Shown here one piece after another: positions 50,468-61,593 of a stretch of 64,000 nucleotides of DNA. Source of the DNA: Porpolomopsis calyptriformis (Eukaryota; Basidiomycota; Agaricomycetes; Agaricales; Hygrophoraceae); the NCBI GenBank assembly GCA_951640195.1, contig OX621168.1, forward strand, positions 1,798,001 to 1,862,000, read 5' to 3'. A model generated the notes under the pieces. It ran no database searches, was not told where the DNA came from, and saw only the letters and a list, made by a program, of their open reading frames with translations. Positions within the stretch are counted from its first letter, which is position 1. The number at the start of each line of letters is the position of its first letter. Made by a program: the position numbers and the translations under genes.

Positions 50468-50929
50468 ATGTACTTCTCCGTTGTATTTGCTGCCGTTATC
50501 TCAAACGCAGCCACCGCCGCATTGGCTGTTCCCCTGAAGTACGTCTAATTCCTCTGTCCCCCACCCCCAGGCCTAATATGTGCCTTTAGCAAAGCCCGGG
50601 CCGTGGACTTTATCAACACACCATTGATGTAGGTTTTCGCATCTCCACATCACAATCATAGTTCCAATTCTATGCACAGAGATGCCAACATCATAGCCAG
50701 GGAGGATTTCTCGGCTAGAGATCATGGTGGCCTAGGCGGCGGGCCCCCATTCTCAGGTGGACTACCGGGCCCATTCCAAGGTGGGGGACCCCCATTCCCC
50801 GGAGGGCCACCGCCATTTGGGCAAGGCGGAGGGAATAACGGGTGCAATGGTGACATTCTCTGCAGCGTTCACAGTTCATTGTTTGGGCGGGTAGACTCTC
50901 GGAATACGCTCCCAGATGAAGTTGAATAA
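50468..50929 (+). CDS. Secreted Gly/Pro-rich small protein
   Basis: Three exons. Exon 1 (from ATG 50468) is a signal peptide, MYFSVVFAAVISNAATAAL; short introns with GTACGT and GTAGGT donors follow. The mature part has KARAVDFINTPLI, then AREDFSARDHGG and a GGPPFSGG/GGPPFPGG/PPFGQGGG-type repeat, then NGCNGDILCSVHSSLFG with two cysteines. The repeat and secretion signal suggest a cell-wall or extracellular-matrix peptide. I recognise no family. The whole is about 120 residues, and there are no Lys-Arg (Kex2) sites. Confidence 0.6.
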
Positions 50930-52192
50930 ACATCGACGAAATGGGTGCGGTTAGGCTGGAACCTAACAATCTTATCAAGATAGTTGTGCGGAATTCCGAA
51001 ATGGACACCTGGGTGGTGAATTGTAACATTAGTGCTTGTAATGTTGGGAGGCCTGACGACTCTTTCAGCACGTAACTTTGGATTACAAAAAATAAAACTT
51101 ACATGACTCTGTAGTGCTTACGATACCGTCTTATGCTGGGCTCGATAGGTCTCGATCGTAAAATTGATCGGGGTTCCGGAATCATAACCCGAGCCAAAGA
51201 GATAACGTCATAAATGTCTGTAGCTGCATCAACCAGAAACGTGATAGAAAACCTCGGACGGTGTGCCCGGTCTGCCTGTTGGACAATAGATAACATCAAC
51301 CTGCCGTCTGTCAAGCAACGAACTGTTATCTACCTGCACCCCTGTCATTCCCGATAGTGGAGCCATCAGCGCCACCTCTGCGCAGGCCCGAGGCTTCCCT
51401 GAGTGGAATCGACCAACGCATCGTACCTGGGTGATGGCCCCAGCCCTGGATCTATTTTTTTCTTCTTTCACTTTCTAGGGGAGGACAGGATATTTCGTGT
51501 GGCACTGACGCCAAAGAAGTCTCACCTCCATGTTTCACGGACTGGAATCTTCAGACGACCCTGGCGGTAGATAACTTGATTTCAATCGTTCTACCGGCGA
51601 AAACGAATGATCTTGAGTTGAATTCATCAATCGCAACCCGTCGTTAAAAACCGCAGCTGTGAGGCAATTTCTCGCATGTTCGAAGGAAAGATGAGCTCAT
51701 TTTTTTTACCAATGACACTTGAGTGAGGGGCACATTGAACGTGGGGTCAAAGAGAATCTCGCAAAAGGTTTGCGAGTCGACGCGTTGACGCCTCGATCAA
51801 ATCAACGAGCCTTGAACCCATAATATAACAGGGCTAGAGTATGGGTATCCTTTGCCAGTTCGTTAGGTCTGTGCAGTTAGTTGAGTTGAAGCCCGAAGAT
51901 CAACGAAATAATTTACGCAATTTCATTCAGGTCGAGTTCCTCAGTCAGAGACCTAATAATTTCTTGGATTTGAAGGCTTCAATAATATAATTGAGGAGCT
52001 GGATATTCTTGAGCCAGGTTGGGATTGGGAGTTAATCGCATGCCCAGGTGTAATAAATCCTTACATGTACAGTACACGAATATTGGGTGGGGCTACTAGG
52101 AAAAAATGGTTGATCATTAATGTGACTGTGGTATGATGTTCTGACCGACACCCGCTTATTATTATAAAAAACTAAGGCAACAAGAAAGTCCA
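50930..52192. other. Intergenic region, no gene
   Basis: 1.26 kb, AT-rich towards 51840-52190 where no long frame exists. Minus-strand frames near 51000-51470 have no motif. It probably holds two convergent 3' ends and silent DNA. Confidence 0.45.
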
Positions 52193-54756
52193 TCACTTCT
52201 TCTCATCCGCATACTCCACTTGTACATGTCCCTCATCCAAGTTATTCAGTTCGTCTTCCTGAGCGTCCAAGTCCCTGACGGAGAGCCAGAAGAGCACACC
52301 AGCGACACCCCCTAAGACAGCCATTGCGCCATAGTTCCAAACGAGGAGAGGATCGGCAGAGAGGGCTGTGTGCAGAGGTAATGAAGAATGCGTGGTCAGT
52401 GCGACTGTTCGACCCAAGAAAGGAACGATTCAACATACAGACAAATGCCTCGCCTAATGCCGAGGATATGGCGGACATAAACAAGAACACAGACATTACG
52501 AGCGAACGCATGTTCTTCGGTGCCTTCGTGAACGCGTATTCAAGTCCTGTGATGGAAGCGAAAATTTCGCTGACGGCAATTAGGATGTACCTACAACGTC
52601 AGGTGTATGAGCGATCAAGCATACCACGAGGCGAGTGAGAAAAGAAAGAACTGACGATCCTGTTTGAATCCAGACATTGAGTGGAGCCACGATCGGGTTT
52701 CCTTTGCTATCCTTGCAGGTCGAAGCAGAGTAGTGGCACGGATTGGTCTGGCCGTGGAGAAGACACAAGCAGTCAGATTACAAATAAATCAAGGCCAGTA
52801 AGAAACAAGAGAAAGGAAAGAAATAGACCTTATAAATGTAATGTTGCACGATTGCTGCCCAGATCATGGCAGCCGAACCTGTCAGGAAACCAGCCGTGAT
52901 CCTCTTGAGGGGTGTGAAATTAATCCCTAAGCGGCGGAGGCCAGGATAAAGCTGTGTTGTAACGGGGGAAGCGTGGTTGAGTTAAGTTTGAGAGATTGTA
53001 AAATATTTAGCACCAGGAGTTTGGCATTCAAGCCAAAGTGGTACTTACAAACATGTCAAAGATGGGTATAAGTATGATCAATGCGAGCGGATCAAGGTTT
53101 GAGAGGACGTCGTTCGGAAGACCGTTTGTGACCATCGTCGCGGCTTGCGATGTCAAGTTATTGTTCAACTGATTGTACGTAAGCCCTGCGCGTGTGTTAT
53201 TATGATCACAGTCAAACAAGAGGCAGGGTTAGGAATCGGGACTCACAGTAAATCGGGAACCAACAAAACACCGCACAAGCTTTGAACCCTCTCCTTACCT
53301 CATCCACCCATTGATCATCAAACGTCATCCAAACCGGCCGAGTAGCCACCTTACTCGGTTTCACACTCTCCCAAAAATCTGGAGCGTTCATCTGCTTCCA
53401 CATCTGCACAGGGTTCCAGCTCCACCGTTTCCGCGCGGCGAAGCGAAGGAGACGGACGGAGGTGCCGAGAACAGAGCCCTTTGGAGAAGATCGAACATAA
53501 CGATTTCTCCCTGCGACAAGGATAAGAGGGCAAAGCAGGAAGATAATGGTGGGGAGAGTGTAGGCGAGCCAGAAGCCAACGTACTGTTAGAAATAATGAG
53601 TGCGAACCGTTTGTTGGTTAGGAGGAGCAAACCTTTTCGGCGTAGGTCATGCCAATCTGGCCGACCATGGCGCCGATGTTGATGAAGAGGTAGAAGTACT
53701 GCACACATGTGTGTGGATTTAGTATTGCGCAGGGAGTATACTAACAGACCATCCTTACCATGTAAATTCTGGAAGTCGTCAGCATGGGGTCGACAATGAC
53801 TTTCTCGCCCTTGCTGTTCGTGATGACGAAACGCTTTGTCTTCTTGTACTGCTCCGCAACGAGGGGTGAAATGTTCGACTTAAAACCACCCGTGCCCAAA
53901 CCGGTAACGAGGATGGCGATGATGAAAGCACCAACGGCACCTTTGTGCTGGATGACATCAGGGACTCCAGAGATAATGAGAATGATATGCCCAATGAGGG
54001 CGATAAAGACTGATACGCAGATAGTTTTGAAGCGGCCCCAGTAGGTGTCGGCGATGTAGGCACCAAACAACGGGATAACATAGCACCTTTCAAGACAACA
54101 TACATCATGACATTCCTACTATTCATTAATTTCGTTGCGCACCAGAATTGGTAAAAGGTTGTAAGACCTGTAGATGCACGTTGGCCGAGACCGAGGGCAC
54201 CTGATTGACCGGTGGCAAACCCTGCACCGGTGCGTGATCCGGGTGGTAGTGGTTGTTGAATGAAATTCACCTGGAAGTCAGATTAATTTGCGGGGATAGC
54301 ATGCCATGGAAGAATGCGCACAAAAACAACACTGCTGCCTGGAGGATATTTAAGGACGTCGTTAGAGTAGTACTAAATAGCATTGGGAGATTTTACCATA
54401 GAACTAGAAAAGGTGTGAGTAAGGATGGTGAGAAAGATAACAGACACTTACCGAGAACCGCTCCGCCATTTCCACCACAGCAATCACTAAAGAGGAGAGT
54501 GAGCATGGCAGACACAGAATGTGGCCTGATACTGACGATAGGCATTCCAAGGAATGGCATCAGGTACACGTCTCAAAGTTGTAAGTTCTTCTGCTGTTGG
54601 AAACTCCAAACCGTCATGAATGGGATCGCCTTTGCCGCCGTAGGATTCAATATCGGTTGAAGCTTTCTCCTGATTGATTTTATCGTCGTAGACATCGTCT
54701 TTCTGGGCCTCGCTGAGACCAGCGACCACAGCAGAATCGGTCTGCAAACCAGCCAT
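52193..54756 (-). CDS. PTR2: Peptide transporter (POT/PTR family)
   Basis: A proton-coupled di/tripeptide transporter of the fungal PTR2 type, in the plasma membrane. An acidic cytosolic N-terminus starts at 54756 (MAGLQTDSAVV). The first helix is split into tiny exons: 54486-54452 gives IAVVEMAERFS (ExxER), 54403-54397 (7 nt) gives FY plus one base, and 54338-54322 (17 nt) completes GSSVVF. Later come LFGAYIADTYWGRF, HIILIISGVP, GTGGFKSNISPLVAEQY, YFYLFINIGAMVGQIG, FYWLTYNQLNNNL-type sequence, WIQTGSYILIAVSEIFASIT and GLEYAFTKAPKNMRS. The acidic tail ends EYADEKK. All exons join in frame. It is intact. Confidence 0.95.
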
Positions 54757-55847
54757 GTCAATAGTCAGTCGGAATGTGGGTGATATGATTTGAGGACGGA
54801 TAGCAACCAAAGATGTGGCATATGTTTCTTCTTATACCGAGAAGACTGATGGCATATGCTCCGGCCTTCTTTTTTTTTTTTTTTCCAAAGCTTCGGGACT
54901 AAAACTATTCGTTTCGGAGTTCAGGTGCTGGCGCTGACCGGTTCCATTTTCTCCGTATCAATACCGGCTGAGGAAAGAGGTTGGACTCTATCCACATGTA
55001 TTAGTGGCAGCTCCACCACAAAACCAAAAAAATAATAATCTTGTTCTCACCCACCTGGTTCGTTGACAGAACATGACAGCTTCGTTTCTTGAAGGAGTAT
55101 GCAGAAACTGGGTTTCTCCGTATTCTGAGGGCAGTCACACGAGCACCCCGAGCCCTCAATCACGATAACTTTTCAAATTCCGACCTTCCTTCGGCGGCCA
55201 GAATTTCATCGAGCGGAGGAGAAACTGTGCAGAAACGTCAGGTTACAGGCTCTCATCACGACTTATTGATGTTTTATACGATTCAAATGCACAATGCGAC
55301 AAGACAGCCAGGTGTACACAAGGACACTGACCAACAAGATTAAAAATAAGAGGACAGACATCGGCGTCACCGGCGAAGGGGCTTTGTACGTGTGCTCTCA
55401 GTGCAAAGCACGCGACGCCGATCAAACGGCTTGAGCAGCCCACCGCCTTGTCAGTCTCATTGCCAAGATCATCATGCCTGGTTTTTCGCCTGGTTTATCA
55501 ATTTCGCCCGGGCCGAATCCTTCGCGGTACACGATCATGAGAGTAGAGACGATGGTGGATCGACGAATTGGTATTCTACGAGAACGACCCAACGTGGCCA
55601 CCTGTTTTGAAGTACTGCTGCGAGAGCTTGCACCTCTTCAGTGAACAAAGGTGATTGATTGATAAGGGCTTACGATGTCCAGCAGATACTTTTTAATTTT
55701 TTCCGAAATAACAAAATTCGATGCTTTTGAGTGTTGAAGGCCCTATGCGACCAGAATTTATAAAACAAGAGTCCATTGTAGGCAAGATTGTTGACAAAAA
55801 GGGTTATAGGCAGGTTCCACGCAAGCGTTCAAGGGTCCGAAAGTCGT
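54757..55847. other. Intergenic region upstream of PTR2
   Basis: 1.1 kb. A run of about 16 T residues lies near 54871-54886. A short plus-strand frame of 56 codons (55474-55644, MPGFSPGLSISPGPNPSRY, ending in LLRELAPLQ) looks somewhat protein-like but has no domain and no clear partner exon, so it is noted here only. Confidence 0.35.
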
Positions 55848-58774
55848 CTAGGCTCTTGCAGAACCTCCGATTCTATCGCTCTCCAAGTCCATCACGCTAT
55901 CTGCAGACTCGTAAGTCGACAGTCTCCTTGGCCGCTTACGCCCGGGTCCAACAGGGGCTTCAACTTCATCACCTCCGTCGGTGGGAGACTCCGGGAGAGG
56001 ACTTATGTCCGGGGTAGTTTCGGCATCTTTCTGAGGGTGGCGGTCCAGCATTTGGTCGGGGATCTGTCCATTAGAAAAGTTATAAGGTGTCACCGAATGG
56101 GAAAATTCGACTGCTATCGTACCGGGAGACGAATCAGAAAAGCCAGGAACATTTCACAAGCTGCAAGTGTGAAAACCATCTTCAAGCTAATTCCGTATGA
56201 ATCCCTGGCAATTCGCTGCAGATTGGGTGGTAAGCTGGCCATGAGACGTGTCGAATGTCTTATCTTGTCAATCATCTATAACCGAAGAGGGCGGTAAGCA
56301 GGCGAGGTCGAAATTTCCCGGCGTTTGGTATTAAGGAGAAATGAATGGGCTGACTTCTTCCGCATCAGGAGTATGAATGCGCTTCCGTAATTCGGCGACC
56401 AGGATCGATTGAAACACCGCAGAAGAAACGGCAACACCTCCAACTTGGCCTGCGGAAACAAAGGTCAGGAAAGACGATCCGGCTAGACGAAACGGAATAA
56501 AATACTACAAACCAATACCACGGAAAAACTGGCCAAAGCTTGTTCCGACAGCCATGTGTGAATCTAGACATCCCAATTATGTGTAACATTCTTTTACCAG
56601 AAGCATTTGATGAACTTACCAGGAAGATGCGCAAGAAGGGCAACTAAGATCACAAGATAAGGTTAGCCTGCCAGAAAGTGTCTTTTAAATGACCATACTT
56701 AGCATAGTCTGTAGAACAACTCCGTTACCGAAGCCTAGAGGTACCTGAAATCATACGTTAATCTGGCTACGGGCGAGAGAAGCGCAAATGATCCACAATG
56801 CTAAACCACAGCTGGAGAGGTCCGGAATCTTCACGCATAAGGCTAATGAGGACTGTGGCGATAAAAGGAAAGGCTCCACAAATTAAATTGATCGTTTTAT
56901 ATCGTCCAGTGCGATGCATAACCCATCTAAAATCAAACATTGGTCAGCCGACTGTCGTAAATGACGCTGATCAACGGGCAAACCCTGCAAAAATGGAGCC
57001 TGTTGACATTGCGATACTGTTGGGTAGCAAATGCAATCCTATAGGTGTAGGTGAGTCGATGTAAATAGCTACAGATGTGATAGACTCACCGGCGATTGAC
57101 GCGCTGGTCAACATCACAGTTTGAAACCACATCGGGAGAAAATACGTGATGGAGAAATTACACAGGGCGACGAGAAAATTGCTAAGCCCAACAAGAACGG
57201 GAATTTGCTGTTTCAGCAGGAATGGTGCCAAGACTGGCTCGGGGGCGATGTATAATTCGACGAAGACAAAGGCTACCGTAAATATCACGGATAGAACGAG
57301 TGGGATGGTGACAAGGGGATCATCCCACTTTGGGAAAATGAATAAGTCTCAGGTTGAATGGAATCAGAGAAAAGTAGATTCCGCACCGGGCGTCCTTCAT
57401 TGTAACGGGTGCTCAAAAATACGAGGCAAGAACCGACCTTCCGAACCGTGAGTCAGAATTATGAGACAGACGGATACGCCTGCAATCTTACCGCTCCGAG
57501 AAGAGTGAGGGTACCACCATAGTCGATTCGCTTTATCACTTCTTTGGTACTTTTTCCTTTGCCCTAACAGATCCTCAGATTCAAGATCACGGATAGTAGT
57601 AGGGGCGGAAGTACTCACAGGCGTGGTATAATGCAAATTGGATGATGTCAAGATCAACGAGATAATAAATAGTGGTGTTTGTATTAAGAAAGCCCATCGC
57701 CATCCCAACCTATTGGAAATCGTATCGGCGATGAACAACTTGAAGAACACGAAAGACAGACCAATCAGTTACTACTCCACCAAGAGGGCCTCCAAAACCA
57801 AGTCCGAGCTGAAACGGTTGCAATGAGATCAAGGGCCTCTAGTCGGAGGCGTGAGGCTCACACCGTTAAAGAAGCTCCCTATGCTTTGCGTTAAGCCTCT
57901 GGACTAAAATAAACGTTTGAGGAGAGTCGGACAAGTGACAGTAGTATTGAGTACGAACACGAAGGCTATACATATCACTTATGATAATCCTACCATAAAG
58001 ACGTTAATCTGTCATCTCGGGGTTATATAAATGGGGACTGACTGAGCGGTGGTGATAATTCCTCCTCCGCCTAAACCACTGAGCTATGCCAATAAACGCA
58101 TCAGACAGGCAGATAGGCAACTAAAGAAAGATCAAAGAATACAAATCTGGCAAAGATGAGCATCTCCATGCTATTCGAGAACCCACACGCAATGATACCG
58201 AGGCCGCAAAGAGAGACAGAGAGCTGATTGGCACCTCTGCGCCCCAATACATTGCACAGTCGACCATATAATGGGGTAAACGTGCACGTTGCAAGTAAAT
58301 ACCTAATTCAAACGCTCAGCAATAGTTCGGTTATCCTTGTCTCCCATAATTACGAGGTTCCTAGCCAGCTCGCTTGGTTGGACTTATTAAAATCAGAAGA
58401 TATTGATGGAAGCACTGTCGTGGTGGTGAAAAAGGATGAACCGTGGCCTAAAACCTTGAGCTTACTGGTTGGAACCAATGTCACTTGGTTCGGGAAGATC
58501 GTGAGTGATCGCCTACTTTTAATGGGGATACTCACTATTTACGCACTAATCAGGATCGTGAATAACGTCCTGCTTGCGTGAAAACGCGGACACATACCGT
58601 TAGAAAAGTAGCCACCCATATTCCAGCCAAAATTCGGTAACGGGTCGATGGTCTTATTTCACGAGGTCCAAGCCGGATAGACGATTGAGAGTCTTTGGGT
58701 GTGGCCGTTGGGGATATTTCAGATGTATGCGAGCACGAGGCATTCTTAATCAAAGGATCCCGTTCCGAAGGCAT
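55848..58774 (-). CDS. MFS transporter, Fnx1/VBA (DHA2-like) type
   Basis: A 14-TM-type major facilitator transporter, close to fungal vacuolar basic amino-acid or drug:H+ antiporters. The start MPSERDPLIKNAS at 58774 leads to ILAGIWVATFLT. Then a 10-nt exon (58545-58536) and an 18-nt exon (58483-58466) complete CVNMTLVPTMLPSISSDF. Next come NQASWLGTSYLLATCTFTPL, YGRLCNVLGRRGANQLS (MFS motif A), ARFLAGLGGGGI, LGWRWAFLIQTPLFIISL, FLVALCNFSITYFLPMWFQT and GQFFRGIGQVGGVAVSSA. The tail has RHPQKDAETTPDISPLPES and ends IGGSARA. All exons join in frame. The substrate is not predictable. Loss of any small exon would delete part of TM1. Confidence 0.9.
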
Positions 58775-60830
58775 GGTTGATCAACTTCAAGACTAAGTGG
58801 CCGGAGCATTCCCCAGTCCGACCGTCATGTGATGCTATGACAAAATTCTATGGGTTTGGTACGTTAATTAATGTATCTCAGGTACTGCTGGCTGAGCGGC
58901 ACAGGTCCCCGTCGGGTGAACCAACACACTTGATGAGAACGGAGTGATCAAGTAGTTGACATATTTCCCAACCTGTGAACGTCTGCCCCTGGAAAGATGG
59001 AGCTGCCAAGATTGAAACGTTACCCAAGTTGCTTTCGAGTTTTTTGTTCAGATTATTGGAGTGTTCGGATCCGGTCGCTCTCTCGATATGAAGAGATTAT
59101 TTCCGCTGGAAGAAGGGGGATTTGGAATGGTCCAAAAGAAGGTGCGGCCTTCATTCCTTTGGAGGGGTGGAATTCTACCGTAAGTTAGATGTTAAAGTAG
59201 GGTGAACACCCGCCTTGGACTGGGGATTTGAATTGGGGCTAACCTTTGATGCCTTGTGTTCCCACTCTCAGATTCCCAGATCTCGGAGAGCGCATTTGCT
59301 CCCCTTTTTTTGCCTCACCGCCGGCTATGGAATTGTGTCGCGGGAAGCCGTTTGAGTATTAACACCGAAGACTACGACTCGAGCATTCGTTTACGGGGGT
59401 TGGCTCGTGTTCCACGATCTGGGCCGGTCGGGGGAACATGCTAGTGACATGCCGAGTTAGATCCAGCTGTCATGACAGGTCGAATCACGTTCCTGGTTGA
59501 GATATCTGGGTCCAAATCCCGATGAAATGTAGCCGTATGTTTCGGGGGAGATGACAAAGCTAGGGGTCATTATTCGACTGAAGGAGCGAGAGCGAGAGAG
59601 CATCGAATGGAAGAGTCCTTGAAAGGACATATGAAATCTGGATAACTCTAGAGCCAAGAGAATTTACAGGGTAGGCAGGGTAGGTTCGACAACGAGATAA
59701 ATAACCGCGCTAATACTAATGTCGCCCACTAGGGAGAGAACATTGGATACAAGCGGGGCAAAACTTGTCAATGACCGGAGCTGAACGACAATCAGCGCGG
59801 AAGAGTCGAGGGAGGTGGTGGGCATGCACGCACAGTACTGTTCTGGGAATTGCCGACTGCGTGGGGTGGATGGTAGGAAAGAGCCAGGAGCGAGGAAGAA
59901 CCGCAAGGAGCATCGTAAAATGAAAGTGACGTGGAAAATAGTTGAGAGTGTCAGTTATGATGGTGAATGTGTGAGAAAGAGAAAACGCAACTATTGGACA
60001 CATGTCTTCGCACAATTGGGCGGCCCGCATGTTGGTGAGTGAAGCGGGCTAAACTTACAGTTTTGGTTATCGCATTCTATCTGTGTTCTCATGGTCAGAA
60101 CCCCAGGCAATTAGTTAAGTTGCCACGAGAAATTACCAAAGTTTCAGGCTAATGATAGCTGGGTGTCAGATATGTTGGAGGGAACCCGTAGACGAGGTCA
60201 ACCCACGAGAATTTCGGCATGTCCGCACTTCGTATAGAAATTCCGGACGCTGTATCGTTTGTTTATTCCGAGGAGCTGAGTGACCGACGAAGATAGCACG
60301 TACTGGCGCCAGCGGCACATGATCGGTGAAAGCTGGATGGTTGTGTAGGAGAAACAAGAAGGGGTGCAAGGAGCGGATAGATTCATGATTTTTAAGTGTT
60401 TCACAGAAAGCTGCCTGGGGTTGATGAATGAACTGTCCGGGCGGCGGAACCGGTCCCTGAGATATGAGGGCGCACATAGCACGGAGAAGAGCCATTGGCT
60501 AAGATAGTTCGGCAGCAGACACATCTCTAAGCCTTATCCAGATGTTTGATAAAAAAGGCTACATTTGAGCCTTTACCAATAGCATTCCGTTCGGAAGGGC
60601 AAGGTTGGGAGACAAGGTATGGAACCGGGGCTTGACGTGAAAGCCATGGCATTTTGGCAAAAAATCAACCTGGATTTCCGGCCGCGCGTCGAAAATGGCT
60701 ATGAAGTGAAGACCTTGAGGTTCTTGGGTCAGTGAGTGCTTATAGCACACGCTCCATAGCTACAAAGCGTCACCTGCCTTCCGAGCACGCTTACATCTCC
60801 GCGAACCTTTCACAACTGAATACAACTCGA
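58775..60830. other. Intergenic region, no firm gene
   Basis: 2.06 kb. Open frames on both strands (for example 59664-59906 minus, 60166-60524 minus, 60559-60750 minus) lack recognisable domains and consistent splice sites. No transposon ends are seen. A small unannotated gene cannot be excluded. Confidence 0.35.
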
Positions 60831-61348
60831 ATGGGAAGAGAGGACTTGCCACAAGTGAAGGGTGACGCAGGAAAAGCGTCCAAAAAGTTTTTGGCGCAAA
60901 AGGTAGATACGAACGCGTGTTTGGGATAGTCCTGATAATTGCTTATGTACTCAAATACCAGGATGCTGTGGAATTGGCATTTTCTATAGCCAAGATCCAA
61001 GAGGAGAAAGCATCGAGCAAAGTCAACAAGAGCCGGAATCGTCAGGTTGGCTTAGGTTCATAATGACTGTCGGCCGCCGTTCAGTCTGCGTTGACAGGGA
61101 AGTCCCGCACCTAAAGGAAGACAGAAAATATCCGCGTCAAGAGTCAAGCAGGTCGGCATTTTTTTTGCATTGACGACTCCTCATTTGACCAGGTGCAGAA
61201 TGAAGCGAAGGCCGTTCTCGCTGCCCAGCAAGCCAGGAAAAAGCGAGACAAGGCGAAGCTTCGGAAAGCACGTTGGCAGGCTCAGCTGTCCAACGCCACC
61301 GAAGGTGCTGCGACAAGCACACCGCGGAAGAAAGTCAGTTTTGTCTAG
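60831..61348 (+). CDS. Small basic coiled-coil protein, unknown
   Basis: Three exons (60831-60902, 60962-61045, 61193-61348) give 103 residues. The start MGREDLPQVKGDAGKASKKF follows ACTCGA. Exon 2 encodes DAVELAFSIAKIQEEKASSK, and exon 3 a strongly basic helix (AQQARKKRDKAKLRKARWQ) and the end PRKKVSFV. All phases are zero. The Lys/Arg and Ala content suggests a nuclear or nucleolar protein. No family is recognised, but the composition and tidy splicing look genuine. Confidence 0.6.
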
Positions 61349-61593
61349 CTCTACGCTGTCATCACGACAGTCCCCGTCGAGTCCATGAGTGTACACAGTA
61401 AATCCTGATTTAACAGCGTTGATGAATCGGGTAACATGAAACGACCCAATTATTAAATTCCCACGGTGCCACGCGTTCGGTTCTACTCCAGACACGTGAT
61501 GAGTGACTGTTGTTAGCCTGTAGAACGTGCAGGACGACGACCACGGCACTCTTTTTTGCTCGGTTTTATACCCGCTTAACGACCGCGGCCACG

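Noticed and set aside
54871..54886. Run of about 16 T residues
   Set aside because: A plain homopolymer in a promoter-like spacer; no retroelement tail, target duplication or adjacent reverse-transcriptase remnant.
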